This document shows, piece by piece, positions 17,774 to 27,361 of a stretch of 64,000 nucleotides of DNA (positions within the stretch are counted from its first letter, which is position 1; the number at the start of each line of letters is the position of its first letter). The notes below the pieces were generated by a model that ran no database searches, had not been told where the DNA came from, and was given only the letters and a program-made list of their open reading frames with translations. A program made the translations under genes and the position numbers. The DNA comes from Chitinophaga agri (GTDB taxonomy: Bacteria > Bacteroidota > Bacteroidia > Chitinophagales > Chitinophagaceae), in assembly GCF_010093065.1 (NCBI RefSeq), contig NZ_CP048113.1, forward strand, positions 3,100,001 to 3,164,000. Direction: 5' to 3'.

Positions 17774-18826
17774 ATGCAAGATCGCAGACATTTCTTAAAA
17801 GCAGCGGCCCTTAGTGCCGCTGCTTTATCTTTGGATGGTATGTCATCCGAAGCAAAGGCGGCAACTGCCGCTAAAAAAGGTAAGGTGACAAAGCCTATCG
17901 TGGTGTCCACCTGGGATTTCGGTCGTGCAGCTAACGAAGCTGCCTGGGACGTGCTCAAAAAAGGCGGACGTGCACTTGATGCGGTGGAAGCCGGCGTAAA
18001 AGTACCGGAAGCAGACCCGAACAACCATACCGTAGGATACAGCGGATATCCCGACCGTGACGGCCGTGTAACCCTGGATGCCTGCATTATGGATGAACTG
18101 GGAAACTGTGGTTCCGTGGCTGCGCTGGAACATATCGTACACCCTATCTCCGTCGCCCGTGCTGTGATGGAAAAAACCCCTCACGTCATGCTGGTAGGTG
18201 ACGGCGCGCTGCAATTTGCCCTGTCTCAGGGTTTCAAAAAAGAAAACCTGCTGACACCGGAATCAGAAAAGGCCTGGCGCGAATGGCTGAAAACATCCGA
18301 ATACAAGCCTATCATGAACATAGAGAACAATTCCTATGGTCCTGAGAAAGCGACCACTTTCAGCCCGCTCCGGCTGCCCGGAAACCAATACAACCATGAC
18401 ACGATCGGTATGGTAGCCCTGGATGCCAATGGCAACCTGTCCGGCGCCTGTACCACCAGTGGTATGGCTTACAAACTGCATGGCCGCGTAGGAGACTCTC
18501 CTATCATTGGTGCAGGTTTGTATGTGGATAACGAAGTAGGCGCTGCTACCTCTACAGGTGTAGGTGAAGAAGTGATCCGCGTAGTGGGGAGCTTCCTGGT
18601 GGTGGAACTGATGCGTCAGGGTTATTCTCCACACGAAGCGTGTAAAGAAGCAGTTACCCGTATTGTTAAAAAGAACAGGGAAAGAGCGAAAGGATTACAG
18701 GTAGGCTTCCTCGCTATCAACAAAAAAGGGGAGCATGGTGCATACTGCCTGCAGAAAGGATTTAACTACGCTGTGCTGTCTGAAAAGGAAAACAACGTCC
18801 TGATTGATGGTAAGCATTATTTCTAA
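17774..18826 (+). CDS. N4-(beta-N-acetylglucosaminyl)-L-asparaginase (glycosylasparaginase)
   Basis: This Ntn-hydrolase precursor hydrolyses GlcNAc-Asn, the stub left from N-glycoproteins, to aspartate and GlcNAc-amine. A Tat-like N-terminus (RRHFLK, then an Ala/Leu-rich stretch to about 30) suggests periplasmic location. The autocleavage site is Asp209-Thr210 in NHDTIGMVALD; Thr210 becomes the nucleophile of the beta chain. GRVGDSPIIGAG and DNEVGAATSTG further on are substrate and oxyanion regions of the family. At 350 aa it has the usual precursor length. It lies 38 bp after the ROK kinase and 3 bp before cutC, in one operon. Confidence 0.92.
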   Translation: MQDRRHFLKAAALSAAALSLDGMSSEAKAATAAKKGKVTKPIVVSTWDFGRAANEAAWDVLKKGGRALDAVEAGVKVPEADPNNHTVGYSGYPDRDGRVTLDACIMDELGNCGSVAALEHIVHPISVARAVMEKTPHVMLVGDGALQFALSQGFKKENLLTPESEKAWREWLKTSEYKPIMNIENNSYGPEKATTFSPLRLPGNQYNHDTIGMVALDANGNLSGACTTSGMAYKLHGRVGDSPIIGAGLYVDNEVGAATSTGVGEEVIRVVGSFLVVELMRQGYSPHEACKEAVTRIVKKNRERAKGLQVGFLAINKKGEHGAYCLQKGFNYAVLSEKENNVLIDGKHYF

Positions 18827-18829
18827 CAG

Positions 18830-19591
18830 ATGAACAGAAAGATCACGCTTGAAATATGCGCTGGCTCTGTCGCTTCCTGCATTGCAGCAGAAGAAGGTGG
18901 CGCTCAGCGTATTGAATTGTGCGATAACCTGCTGGAAGGTGGTACCACCCCCAGCTACGGCACGATCGCCATGGCCCGTGAAAAAGTAAAGATTGATCTC
19001 TATCCGATCATCCGTCCACGTGGCGGAGACTTTCTGTACGATGACCTCGAATTTGAGACCATGCAGAAAGATATCAAACTGTGTAAGTCCCTCGGTTGTA
19101 ACGGCGTGGTTATTGGCCTGCTCACTGCCGATGGTAAAGTAGACAAGGTACGTACTAAAGCACTGGTCGATCTGGCCTGGCCAATGGGCGTTACTTTTCA
19201 CCGCGCTTTTGATATGACGGACGATCCTTTACAGGCACTGGAAGATATCATAGAAACCGGCTGCGAGCGCATCCTGACCTCTGGTCAGCGCAATACGGCA
19301 ACGGAAGGTATCCCCTTACTGAAAACACTGGTAGAAAAGACCGCGGGACGTATTGCTATCCTCGTAGGATCTGGTGTACGTGCCCACAACATTGCCGAAC
19401 TCGTAAAAGAAACCGGCGCAACGGAGTTCCATACTACTGCCAAAGCGTATGAGGAAAGCGGCATGGTATACCGTAATCCAAACGTCAGTATGGGTGGCAT
19501 TCCCGGTGTACCGGAATATGGCATCTCCAAGACACAGGTGAACGAAGTGAAAAAGATACTGGCCCTGGCCAATGAAGCTGCCGGCAACTAA
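18830..19591 (+). CDS. cutC: CutC family TIM-barrel protein
   Basis: The 253-aa protein matches CutC throughout: LEICAGSVAS at the start, AQRIELCDNLLEGGTTPS, IIRPRGGDF and VTFHRAFD. The family was named from copper sensitivity in E. coli, but that role is disputed and the biochemical activity is not settled. Here it starts 3 bp after the glycosylasparaginase stop, inside an operon for sugar transport and phosphorylation, which argues for a role in amino-sugar or glycan metabolism rather than copper. That is inference from context; the copper genes of this window are elsewhere (58-60 kb). Confidence 0.92.
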   Translation: MNRKITLEICAGSVASCIAAEEGGAQRIELCDNLLEGGTTPSYGTIAMAREKVKIDLYPIIRPRGGDFLYDDLEFETMQKDIKLCKSLGCNGVVIGLLTADGKVDKVRTKALVDLAWPMGVTFHRAFDMTDDPLQALEDIIETGCERILTSGQRNTATEGIPLLKTLVEKTAGRIAILVGSGVRAHNIAELVKETGATEFHTTAKAYEESGMVYRNPNVSMGGIPGVPEYGISKTQVNEVKKILALANEAAGN

Positions 19592-19625
19592 CAGGTCCCT
19601 GCTTATTTACCTTACTGAATAAAGC

Positions 19626-19662
19626 AAAAAGGGGCGTCTGCTGGATAGCGGACGCCCTTTTT
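19626..19662. terminator. Terminator between cutC and the susD-like gene
   Basis: This stem of about 16 bp contains one G bulge and one G-U pair around a GGAT loop (19643-19646). It is flanked by five A and five T residues, so it can serve both converging operons. Confidence 0.8.
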
Positions 19663-19692
19663 CGTATCGGTTTAGATTTGCTGTGCTTATTA

Positions 19693-21159
19693 TTACAGAT
19701 CGTTCTGCTGAATGTTACCATTTGCATTGATCTCATCCTGCGGAAACAGGAACTCCCAGCGGATATCCCCTGCAGGTACCTGCATCAGATTATTCGTCAG
19801 TGTAGGCGAATGGTTCGCGCCTCTCCTGTCAAGTGCCTGGTTCATACGTTTCAGGTCATAGAAACGGAAACCTTCTCCCCACAGCTCTATACGGCGGTTT
19901 ACCAGGATCTCCTCCAGCAGTGCCTCACCGGTATTCGTGCTCTTCACGTAGTTCGGATCACGGTTCACCATTAAAGTATACAATACATCTGCTGCACCTG
20001 CATTATCGTTCTGACGCACTTTTGCTTCGGCTTCTATCAGGTACATTTCAGCCGCACGCATCAACGGTACGTCCCCGTTGCTACCAGAGGTGGCCACCAG
20101 GAATTTCTTGTTGATATAAGGTGCTGTAATACCGCCGGAAGGTACAGGTACATTGGTTCCATCCGGGCTGAATACCTGTCTGCGTACATCTGCCGGGCCC
20201 ATTTTCTCATAGATCACGGAGTTGATCGCTTTAGGATTGGTCCTGATGTTAGAAGAGTTGTAGTTCGCAGACATAAATGCGTAGAATGAATAGAAATAGG
20301 TTGTCTGCTCAGCTATGTGATGACTACCCCAGATCCACTCCGCATTATTATAATCATTGAATCCTTTCAGGTAATCCGCATTCGACATCAGTGATACACC
20401 TGCTCTGGCTTCTGCTGCATATTTTTCGGCAGTCGCCCAATCCTGCTGAGTTAAAGCAATACGTGCCTTGATGCCTTTTGCTACCTGTACGCTGATATGT
20501 GATCTGTTATCGCCGTTATAACCCGCGAGATTCACCACAGCAGAGTCGATATCGTGATTGATCTGTGTGTATACCTGTGCTACGGTCGCTCTTGGTAACG
20601 GTTCTACTGTATTGGTCAGTACAAGCGGTACGCCCAGCTGACTGTTATTACCTGTCGCATCAAAACGTTTACCGTACATCTGCACCAGGTTCCAGTAAGC
20701 CCAGGAACGATATGCCAGCGCCTGTCCCTTGATGATCTTCTTTTCAGCAGGATCACCGTCTACATTATCGATATTGGTGATGATCATATTTGCATTGGCA
20801 ATGATCTTGTAGTAGAAATAGTAAGTGTATTTCAGGAATCCAGCTGATGTAGTACGATGGGTCACCCATTGATACTGGGAGTTAAACCAACCGTTACCAG
20901 CAGCGGTCATTACCAGATCATCGCCCAGCATGTCATTGTTGATCATGATGCTACCCTGTCCACCCTGGTCCTGGCTATCGTACTGGATATACAGGGAACG
21001 GTGAATACCATTGATGGCAGACCATGCACCCGCGATATTGCTGAATACAGAACCGGAAGGATATGCGTCAGTCGGATTAGTTTCAAGATAGTCCTTGCTA
21101 CAGGAACTGAAAATTAATACCGGTATAACTATGAGTATAGATAATATTTTCTTAGTCAT
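19693..21159 (-). CDS. SusD/RagB-like surface glycan-binding lipoprotein
   Basis: This is the surface lipoprotein partner of the SusC transporter encoded just upstream. A lipoprotein signal peptide ends in LIFSSC (Cys at about 20), followed by the SusD start KDYLETNPTDAYPSGSVF. The helical TPR scaffold is visible (INGIHRSLY, IKGQALAYRSWAYWNLVQMYG), as is the C-terminal block RIELWGEGFRFYDLKRMNQ. At 488 aa it is typical. The gap to the susC stop is 14 bp. The substrate is not evident; surrounding genes suggest a glycoprotein-derived glycan. Confidence 0.95.
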   Translation of the reverse strand: MTKKILSILIVIPVLIFSSCSKDYLETNPTDAYPSGSVFSNIAGAWSAINGIHRSLYIQYDSQDQGGQGSIMINNDMLGDDLVMTAAGNGWFNSQYQWVTHRTTSAGFLKYTYYFYYKIIANANMIITNIDNVDGDPAEKKIIKGQALAYRSWAYWNLVQMYGKRFDATGNNSQLGVPLVLTNTVEPLPRATVAQVYTQINHDIDSAVVNLAGYNGDNRSHISVQVAKGIKARIALTQQDWATAEKYAAEARAGVSLMSNADYLKGFNDYNNAEWIWGSHHIAEQTTYFYSFYAFMSANYNSSNIRTNPKAINSVIYEKMGPADVRRQVFSPDGTNVPVPSGGITAPYINKKFLVATSGSNGDVPLMRAAEMYLIEAEAKVRQNDNAGAADVLYTLMVNRDPNYVKSTNTGEALLEEILVNRRIELWGEGFRFYDLKRMNQALDRRGANHSPTLTNNLMQVPAGDIRWEFLFPQDEINANGNIQQNDL

Positions 21160-21173
21160 CTTTCTTTGAGTTT

Positions 21174-24100
21174 TTAGAGTCCAACATTAATACCTACTGT
21201 CACTACGCGTGCTGGTGAATACATGTTAGTAGTCACACCAGAGAATGCCTGTGTCACGTTCATACCTTTACGCGCTGTTTTCAGGTACAGGTTTTCACCG
21301 CTTGCAAAAATGTTAGCGCTCGCAATACGCATAGCAGATGTCCATGCTTTGGGCAGCGTATAGCCGAGACTAACTCTTCTCAGGTTGATAAAAGAGGCGC
21401 TTGTTAACCAGCGGTCAGAAGTACCGGCATTGATATTGGTAACATTGCTGAAGTGCATTTTCGGCACATTGGTTTCATCACCCGCTTTCTGCCAGCGGTT
21501 CAATGCGTCCACGTGCAGCGCCGAACCGTAAGTACCACCGTGCATCAGACCCATATAAGTCTGGTCGTATACTTTACCGCCAATCTGGTAGCTCACCACG
21601 AAAGACAACTCAAAGTTCTTATAGTTGAAGGTATTGGTAATACCGCCATATACATCAGGAATAGAAGACCCCGCGTAGTGATAACGGGCGTTGCTCACCA
21701 GGATCGTAGCAGTATCGCCATTCTTGGTGACGCGGGTATTTCTGTTGTTAGGATTGATGGTCGTGTTCTGAGCTCTGTAAAGTGGTGCACCATCTTCCGG
21801 ATCAACACCCAGGTACTCTCTCAGCCAGTAGTCGTACTGTGACTTACCTACCATCAGTTTTTTAGTACCAGATATGATCTCTTTTTGTGGTTGCTCGCTG
21901 ATCTGGTTCTTGTAAGTAGTCGCATTCAGATTCACATTCCATTTGAAATCCTTGTTACGCACCACATCCACACCTACCTGAAGTTCAAAACCCCTGTTCC
22001 ACATGGTACCGATATTCCTGCTTTCAAACTTCAGCCCACTGGACAACGGTGTAGGTACACGGAACAGCAGGTTAGAAGATTCACGGTAGAAATATTCAAC
22101 ACTACCGGATACTCTTTCTTTCAGGAAGGAGAAATCCACGCCCACATCAAAAGTCCTGTTCTGTTCCCAGGTCAGATTGCTTGGAATAGAACGTTGTAAT
22201 ACACCGGGTTCATTTGCATTCGCATACGGGTCGTAGAGCGCCTGCCACGCATAATAAATAGCGTTACTGTTTTCATCCAGCAAGGCATCATTACCCACTG
22301 TACCATAAGAAGAACGTACTTTCAACAGGTCGATCCAGCTGATGTCCCTCATAAAGTTTTCATTATTCAGGCTCCACCCAGCACCTACAGACCAGAATGT
22401 GCCCCATGGATTGGAGAAGCGGCTGGATGCGTCACGACGTACGGAAGCAGCAGCAAAGTATTTCTGATCGTAGTTATAGGTAACACGGGAGAAGTAACCT
22501 TCTGTACGGTATTTATCTGTACGTGAACTCAGGGAACTGGTAGTAGTGAAGTTGTCCAGTTCAGTAGAAGCACCATCCACGATCACGGTATTTCTTGCAC
22601 CATAGAAGTAGTTGTAGGTACGGTCAAAGTTCTCATGACCTAACAACACGTCTACATTATGCTGACCGAAAGAGCGGTTGTAATTCAGCAACTGGTTAAA
22701 GGTGAAACCTGTTGTGATACGGTTGGTACGGCTTGCACGACCGGCAGGCGCACCATCACCCACAGTTGTATTATCGAAAGTACCTACCAGGTCATTGGTT
22801 ACGTCCACACCCAGGTTAGTAGTGAATCTGAAATCACGCAGGAATTTCACTTCACCGAATGTTCTTGCAGACATTGCGTTACGTCGGAAGCTGTTGTCAT
22901 TCAGTTCTGTTTCCTGGATAATATGACGGCCAGCATTTGCGCCTGCTGGTCTGGCTACCTGACCGCCCAGGGAGCCATCACCCAGGTCATAAATGGTTTG
23001 GCCGTTTCTGTCCAGCACCAGCGCGCCGGTTGTAGCATCGTGCGCATGGATCGGATAGATAGGACCCATGTTCCTGGTGAAGTTGAACGGATTGATATAA
23101 GCGGAGCTGTTATCAACAGTATTTGCCTGGTTTGATTTAGTGAATGTACCATTCACATTCAGACCTGTTTTAAACCATGACAGCGGATTAGCATTCACAT
23201 TGATACGGCCGTTGATCCTTTCGAAATCAGACTTGGTAACGAATCCTTTTTCTTTCAGATAACCCAGGGAAATGAAGTAATCACTTTTATCAGAACCACC
23301 ATTGAAGCTGACACCATAATCGCCACGGCTGCCGGTACGCTCGATCGCTTTTGTCCAATCCAGATCATCGGCATACAGTAGTTGTGCATTAGGGTTCATG
23401 GTACCATCGGTACGCACGATATCATTATTTGCTACATTGAACGGATTATATCCCAGGCGATTTTTAATAGCGTTTGTAGCTGTCTGGTTAGCTGCTTCCA
23501 AGGTAGTGCTACCGGTGAACAAGGTATTCCTGTAAGACTCCCACATCAGCGGATAGTACTGGAATGCATCTACACGGTCGTATTCAGGAATAGCGCGGGA
23601 GGTCACACCCTGCATTGCTCTTACCTGTATGTGGTTACTACCACGTTTACCTTTCTTAGTAGTGATGATCACTACGCCATTTGCCGCACGTGCACCATAT
23701 AAAGCAGAAGCAGATGCATCTTTCAGCAGCGACATACTTTCGATATCGTCTGTGCTCAGTGAGGAGATGTTACCTTCGTAAGGCACACCATCCACGACAT
23801 ATAATGGATCATTGGAAGCGTTGATAGAACCCACACCACGGATACGGATGCTGGGTCCGGAACCAGGCTGACCACTACCGGAGTTCACCTGTATACCAGG
23901 AGCTGCACCTTCCAGTGCATTGAACACGTTGGAGATAGGGCGGGTCTGTAATGCCTTTGCGTCGATTTGAGTGAGGGAACCGGTGAAGGTTTTACGATTG
24001 GCAGTACCGTATGCGATGACTACCACTTCATTCAGACCTTTGGTATCTACCTGCAGGGTAACGTTCACAGAAGTACGGCCATTAACAGGCACTTCCTGAT

Positions 24101-24650
24101 CGATATGCCCTACGTAACTGAATACCAGGGTGCCATTGGAAGGCGCCAGCAGGGTATACTCCCCTTTCATATCGGTAACGGTACCAGTATTGGTTTTTGC
24201 CACACGTACACTTACGCCTACGAGTGGCGTACCTGAAGGATCAGTGACACGACCTTGTACATTGATATCGGCCATCGCTTCACTTTTAGGAGCGATACCT
24301 ACCAGTTTATCAGACATTACACGAAAGGTAAGACCGGTGCTGTTAAGCGCCAGTGCCAGTACCTGTTCTACAGTCTTATCTGTTACACTTACCGTCACCT
24401 TGGTGTCAGCAGCGATCATATCATTGCTATACACAAAGCGGTAATCGCTTTGCTTTTCAATGATCTTCAGCAATTTAGCCAGCTTTACATCTTCCAGGTC
24501 CAGTGTGAACCTTTTCTGTGAGAATACACTGGCAGACACCTGCATGCAGGTCACGAGTGTCAGCAAAAAGGCCAGTTTCATCAATAGAATCGCTTTTAGG
24601 AAAGACTTTGGTTTAGGTAAAAGAAGCAGATTAAGTCTGGTTTTTTCCAT
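21174..24650 (-). CDS. SusC/RagA TonB-linked outer-membrane transporter with STN signalling domain
   Basis: This energy-dependent glycan importer forms a complex with SusD. The order is an N-terminal membrane-targeting segment (LLMKLAFLLTLVTCMQ), an STN domain (FTLDLEDVKLAKLLKIIEKQ onward) that signals to an anti-sigma factor, a carboxypeptidase-regulatory-like domain (VQGRVTDPSGTPLVGV), a plug with PSIRIRGVGSINASNDPLYV, and a barrel ending GINVGL. The start before EKTRLNLLLL gives 1158 aa; an ATG 11 codons upstream (24683) is possible. The STN domain together with the FecR and sigma genes upstream indicates trans-envelope self-regulation. Confidence 0.95.
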   Translation of the reverse strand: MEKTRLNLLLLPKPKSFLKAILLMKLAFLLTLVTCMQVSASVFSQKRFTLDLEDVKLAKLLKIIEKQSDYRFVYSNDMIAADTKVTVSVTDKTVEQVLALALNSTGLTFRVMSDKLVGIAPKSEAMADINVQGRVTDPSGTPLVGVSVRVAKTNTGTVTDMKGEYTLLAPSNGTLVFSYVGHIDQEVPVNGRTSVNVTLQVDTKGLNEVVVIAYGTANRKTFTGSLTQIDAKALQTRPISNVFNALEGAAPGIQVNSGSGQPGSGPSIRIRGVGSINASNDPLYVVDGVPYEGNISSLSTDDIESMSLLKDASASALYGARAANGVVIITTKKGKRGSNHIQVRAMQGVTSRAIPEYDRVDAFQYYPLMWESYRNTLFTGSTTLEAANQTATNAIKNRLGYNPFNVANNDIVRTDGTMNPNAQLLYADDLDWTKAIERTGSRGDYGVSFNGGSDKSDYFISLGYLKEKGFVTKSDFERINGRINVNANPLSWFKTGLNVNGTFTKSNQANTVDNSSAYINPFNFTRNMGPIYPIHAHDATTGALVLDRNGQTIYDLGDGSLGGQVARPAGANAGRHIIQETELNDNSFRRNAMSARTFGEVKFLRDFRFTTNLGVDVTNDLVGTFDNTTVGDGAPAGRASRTNRITTGFTFNQLLNYNRSFGQHNVDVLLGHENFDRTYNYFYGARNTVIVDGASTELDNFTTTSSLSSRTDKYRTEGYFSRVTYNYDQKYFAAASVRRDASSRFSNPWGTFWSVGAGWSLNNENFMRDISWIDLLKVRSSYGTVGNDALLDENSNAIYYAWQALYDPYANANEPGVLQRSIPSNLTWEQNRTFDVGVDFSFLKERVSGSVEYFYRESSNLLFRVPTPLSSGLKFESRNIGTMWNRGFELQVGVDVVRNKDFKWNVNLNATTYKNQISEQPQKEIISGTKKLMVGKSQYDYWLREYLGVDPEDGAPLYRAQNTTINPNNRNTRVTKNGDTATILVSNARYHYAGSSIPDVYGGITNTFNYKNFELSFVVSYQIGGKVYDQTYMGLMHGGTYGSALHVDALNRWQKAGDETNVPKMHFSNVTNINAGTSDRWLTSASFINLRRVSLGYTLPKAWTSAMRIASANIFASGENLYLKTARKGMNVTQAFSGVTTNMYSPARVVTVGINVGL

Positions 24651-24824
24651 ACTTTTAGGTTGTTTAAGGTCAATAAAATGCATGGGCAGGTCTCATCGCC
24701 AAATGAAACTCCCTGTCATGCGCTGATCTTGGTTGAGGGGGAATGTTGCCGCATTTCCCCTTTTTCTTTGTTCAATAGTTACGAATCAATAAGTTCAATA
24801 GTTACTGCATAAGTAAAGGCCTGT

Positions 24825-25916
24825 TTATCGTTTTATGATTATTTTCTTTTTATCTATGTGATAGTGAAAAGGCGATGTAAATCTCAGCGCCTCTAAAGTC
24901 TGGTCCACTGTTTCGTTAATAAACGTACCTGTAAAACGGTTCTCTGCTAACTGCTTATCTTCAAAAATTATCTGCACATCATACCATCTTTCCATTTTGA
25001 GTGCGATGTCTTCAAAACGTTCGTTATTAAAGACAAGGCAATTCTCTTTCCAGGCTGTTTCGGCTACCAGGCTATCCGTTGGAATGATGGTCACTTCTTC
25101 CAGCCTGTATGGCTCTTTATCATGCATGACCGGCATGGATACGGACTTTACCGGTGAGTTCTTTTCTTCATTCTCTAAAACGATTTTCTGATTGGGAGTC
25201 AGGATCACCTTTTTTGGCACATCCCCTTTAATAGTTACTTCGACTTTCCCTTGTATCAATGAGGTTTCAACTGTTTTATCCTCCTCATAAGCTCTGACAT
25301 TAAATGTGGTGCCCAGCACCGTGATATCCATCTTTTTAGTGTGTATGATAAATGGTCTTTGTTCGTCCTTCAATACATCAAAAAAAGCTTCCCCTTCCAA
25401 TGTGACCTGTCTGCTATTTTCCTGACCATAATCATAGGTCAGTTTACTACTTACATTCAGATAGACGGTTGATCCGTCGGGCAATGTTACTGTTGAACGG
25501 GAACCATGCCTGGTGCTGATCTCACTGACCAGCTCCTTATTTTCATGTGGCTGATGCCCGGTAAGGCCCCATAATCCGCCTGCTACCAGCAATACGGTTG
25601 CAGCTGCCGCCAGCACACGCCATTTAGTACGGCTGAACCATGACCTGTGTGCCGGTATTTCCGGTATATCCTGCGGAACTGTTACTGCAAAATCAACAGG
25701 GAACAGTGCCCGCATACGCAGCATATGTTTTTCCAGTGCAGCCTCTGTATCGTCGGCGCCACCAGGTGTATGCAGTTCCAGCTCTTTCATCAGAGATGCC
25801 TGATAACTCAGTTGTGCATCATCTTTCAGTAACACTTCCAGTTCCCGCAGTTCATCTAAAGTAGCCTCCCCTGATATTTTTCTTCCCAGCAATATCCAGG
25901 TTCTGTCTTGACTCAT
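24825..25916 (-). CDS. FecR family anti-sigma factor
   Basis: This inner-membrane regulator passes the signal from the SusC STN domain to the sigma factor. The cytoplasmic N-terminal part contains EATLDELRELEVLL, a sigma-binding region. A single membrane helix lies around 100-119 (WRVLAAAATVLLVAGGLWG). The periplasmic FecR domain is at about 135-240 (TVTLPDGSTVYLN, GEAFFDVL, TVLGTTFNVRAY). A C-terminal DUF4974/STN-like module runs to the end (ERFEDIALKMERWYDV). An inverted repeat CATAAA-CGTT-TTTATG overlaps its start codon. It is 91 bp downstream of the sigma gene and upstream of susC. Confidence 0.95.
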   Translation of the reverse strand: MSQDRTWILLGRKISGEATLDELRELEVLLKDDAQLSYQASLMKELELHTPGGADDTEAALEKHMLRMRALFPVDFAVTVPQDIPEIPAHRSWFSRTKWRVLAAAATVLLVAGGLWGLTGHQPHENKELVSEISTRHGSRSTVTLPDGSTVYLNVSSKLTYDYGQENSRQVTLEGEAFFDVLKDEQRPFIIHTKKMDITVLGTTFNVRAYEEDKTVETSLIQGKVEVTIKGDVPKKVILTPNQKIVLENEEKNSPVKSVSMPVMHDKEPYRLEEVTIIPTDSLVAETAWKENCLVFNNERFEDIALKMERWYDVQIIFEDKQLAENRFTGTFINETVDQTLEALRFTSPFHYHIDKKKIIIKR

Positions 25917-26007
25917 AAACGTTTTTATGGGCTTTACATCTATTAAGACAGTCGTTTTTAGAGAATCTACTAATGGATTTTAAAAAAAAGTTAACAAAAA
26001 ATAAATA

Positions 26008-26631
26008 TTAGCGTTTTGGTAAATATAACCGGAGGGATTCACTGATCTTTTTGCAGGCAATAGCCATCTGTACGTCAATTGTATTGACGGAGATTTCGAG
26101 GATGCTGGCTACTTCTTTGTATTTCAGGCCATCTTCACGGATCAGTTTATAAATGACCTTACAGCGGGGAGGCAGGTTATTTACGGCATCTGCCATTTTC
26201 TTCGCCATTTCTCCGGAGATCAGGAGCTGTTCGGGGGTATTATCAGCAGCTTTCATGTCAACCGACAGCTCATCGACACTGAAATATTGTAACTGCTGCT
26301 GATTCAGATAGTTGAGGGCAGTATTCCTGGTAGCTACATACAGATATACCTTCAGGTTAGTGACCTGTAAGAGTCGCTCCCTGTTCTTCCAGATGTTAAC
26401 GAATACGTCTGAAGCTATTTCCTCCGCCTGCTCATTAGACTTAACGATAGATGAGGCGAACTGGCACAAAGGCTTATAAAACTGCCTGAATAATTGTTTA
26501 TATGCCTGCTCGTCTCCCGTGGCTACTCTGGCGGCGAGTACTTGCGTTGTGGCATGGTCTGATGTCTGCACTACCCGGTTAATATTTTTTTCTCTGCACG
26601 TTAAAAGTAGTTGAAAACACTTCAAAATCAC
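26008..26631 (-). CDS. ECF RNA polymerase sigma factor (SusC/FecR-linked)
   Basis: Sigma region 2 is visible at about 43-90 (LFRQFYKPLCQFAS, EEIASDVFVNIWKNRE) and region 4 at about 148-203 (NLPPRCKVIYKLIREDGL, YKEVASILEISVNTID). It directs transcription of the linked susCD genes once released by FecR. The frame gives 207 aa from the first ATG; a GTG 20 codons inside (26571) would give 187 aa starting QTSDHATTQ, closer to the usual length and perhaps the true start. The order sigma-FecR-SusC-SusD is the standard Bacteroidota arrangement. Confidence 0.93.
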   Translation of the reverse strand: MILKCFQLLLTCREKNINRVVQTSDHATTQVLAARVATGDEQAYKQLFRQFYKPLCQFASSIVKSNEQAEEIASDVFVNIWKNRERLLQVTNLKVYLYVATRNTALNYLNQQQLQYFSVDELSVDMKAADNTPEQLLISGEMAKKMADAVNNLPPRCKVIYKLIREDGLKYKEVASILEISVNTIDVQMAIACKKISESLRLYLPKR

Positions 26632-26941
26632 AATAGAGATCTGAAGTCCGAAAACATATAGTTTTTATCCCAATAAGTTTTACCCTTTGCAGGTGTTTCA
26701 ATGATCCGCTGTGGTGGCAATATAAAAGTCGTGGCCTGATAGGTCAAACGTACAGCTGTTCTGGCTATTAAACAGCAACAATGTATCGAATATTCCACGG
26801 ATAAAAAAATCAGAAACATTAAATTTTAGGCTCCTATTAGCTATAAAATGTATACCTGACTTTTTTGTGTAACAAATAAAAATGCTTCATACTGCCGCTG
26901 TCGCGCGTCAGTATGAAGCACTTACCGTATCATGTGCGATA
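26632..26941. other. Intergenic region upstream of the sigma factor gene
   Basis: No gene is supported here; short ORFs have no protein-like composition. It should hold the sigma-factor promoter, but no clear TAnnTTTG box was found. The far end carries the terminator of the W-rich protein gene (26883-26920). Confidence 0.5.
26883..26920 (-). terminator. Terminator after the W-rich repeat protein gene
   Basis: A perfect 12-bp stem (26883-26894 with 26909-26920) has a 14-nt GC-rich loop. On the minus strand it is followed by TTTTTATTTG. Confidence 0.8.
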
Positions 26942-27361
26942 TCAGCTGTCAGATCTGGCCACCCACACGCTCCAGTCTTTATCGAACTTATACCAGTGAC
27001 CTTTAGGTCCTTCCCATTTCCAATCAGGCACTTCAGCCCAGCTGCCACCATTATCCGCACTCCACATTAGCTTACCATCAACGATTTTGAGCCATTTTCC
27101 ATCAGCATCGGCCCACATTCCATCATCCACAGCGGCCCATTTTTTACCGTTAGCACTCCACCATAATTTGGCATCCTTGTCTAACTTATACCAGTAGGTT
27201 TTCTTGTCTTTGACTCCCTCCCACACACCATCTTTTGCTTTGGTCCATTCCTCAGCGATGTAGTGCCTGAGTACAGGAGCCGGTTTACCTGCATAGACAT
27301 GCAGATGCGTTACTGACAAACAAACGCAGGTCATCAATAAAAACAACTTTTTCATAAACAT
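26942..27361 (-). CDS. Small secreted tryptophan-rich repeat protein
   Basis: I do not recognise the family. A signal peptide (MKKLFLLMTCVCLSV to about residue 24, VYAG) exports the protein. The mature part of about 115 residues is very rich in Trp, Lys and Asp and is built from three degenerate repeats of about 30 residues: W-E/A-x-n-W-Y/L-K-L/I/F-D near the start and L/V-W-[SV]-A with a following W-A-x-V near the end. The pattern predicts a small beta-repeat with exposed aromatics, as in carbohydrate- or cell-wall-binding modules; that is inference. It has its own terminator, so it is a monocistronic gene, divergent from nagB. The start could also be the second Met two codons in. Confidence 0.8.
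   Translation of the reverse strand: MFMKKLFLLMTCVCLSVTHLHVYAGKPAPVLRHYIAEEWTKAKDGVWEGVKDKKTYWYKLDKDAKLWWSANGKKWAAVDDGMWADADGKWLKIVDGKLMWSADNGGSWAEVPDWKWEGPKGHWYKFDKDWSVWVARSDS

Noticed and set aside
25914..25929. CATAAACGTTTTTATG at the FecR start as a LacI operator
   Set aside because: The CG is off-centre and the symmetry is CATAAA-CGTT-TTTATG, so it does not fit the operator seen at 15015; probably an incidental hairpin.
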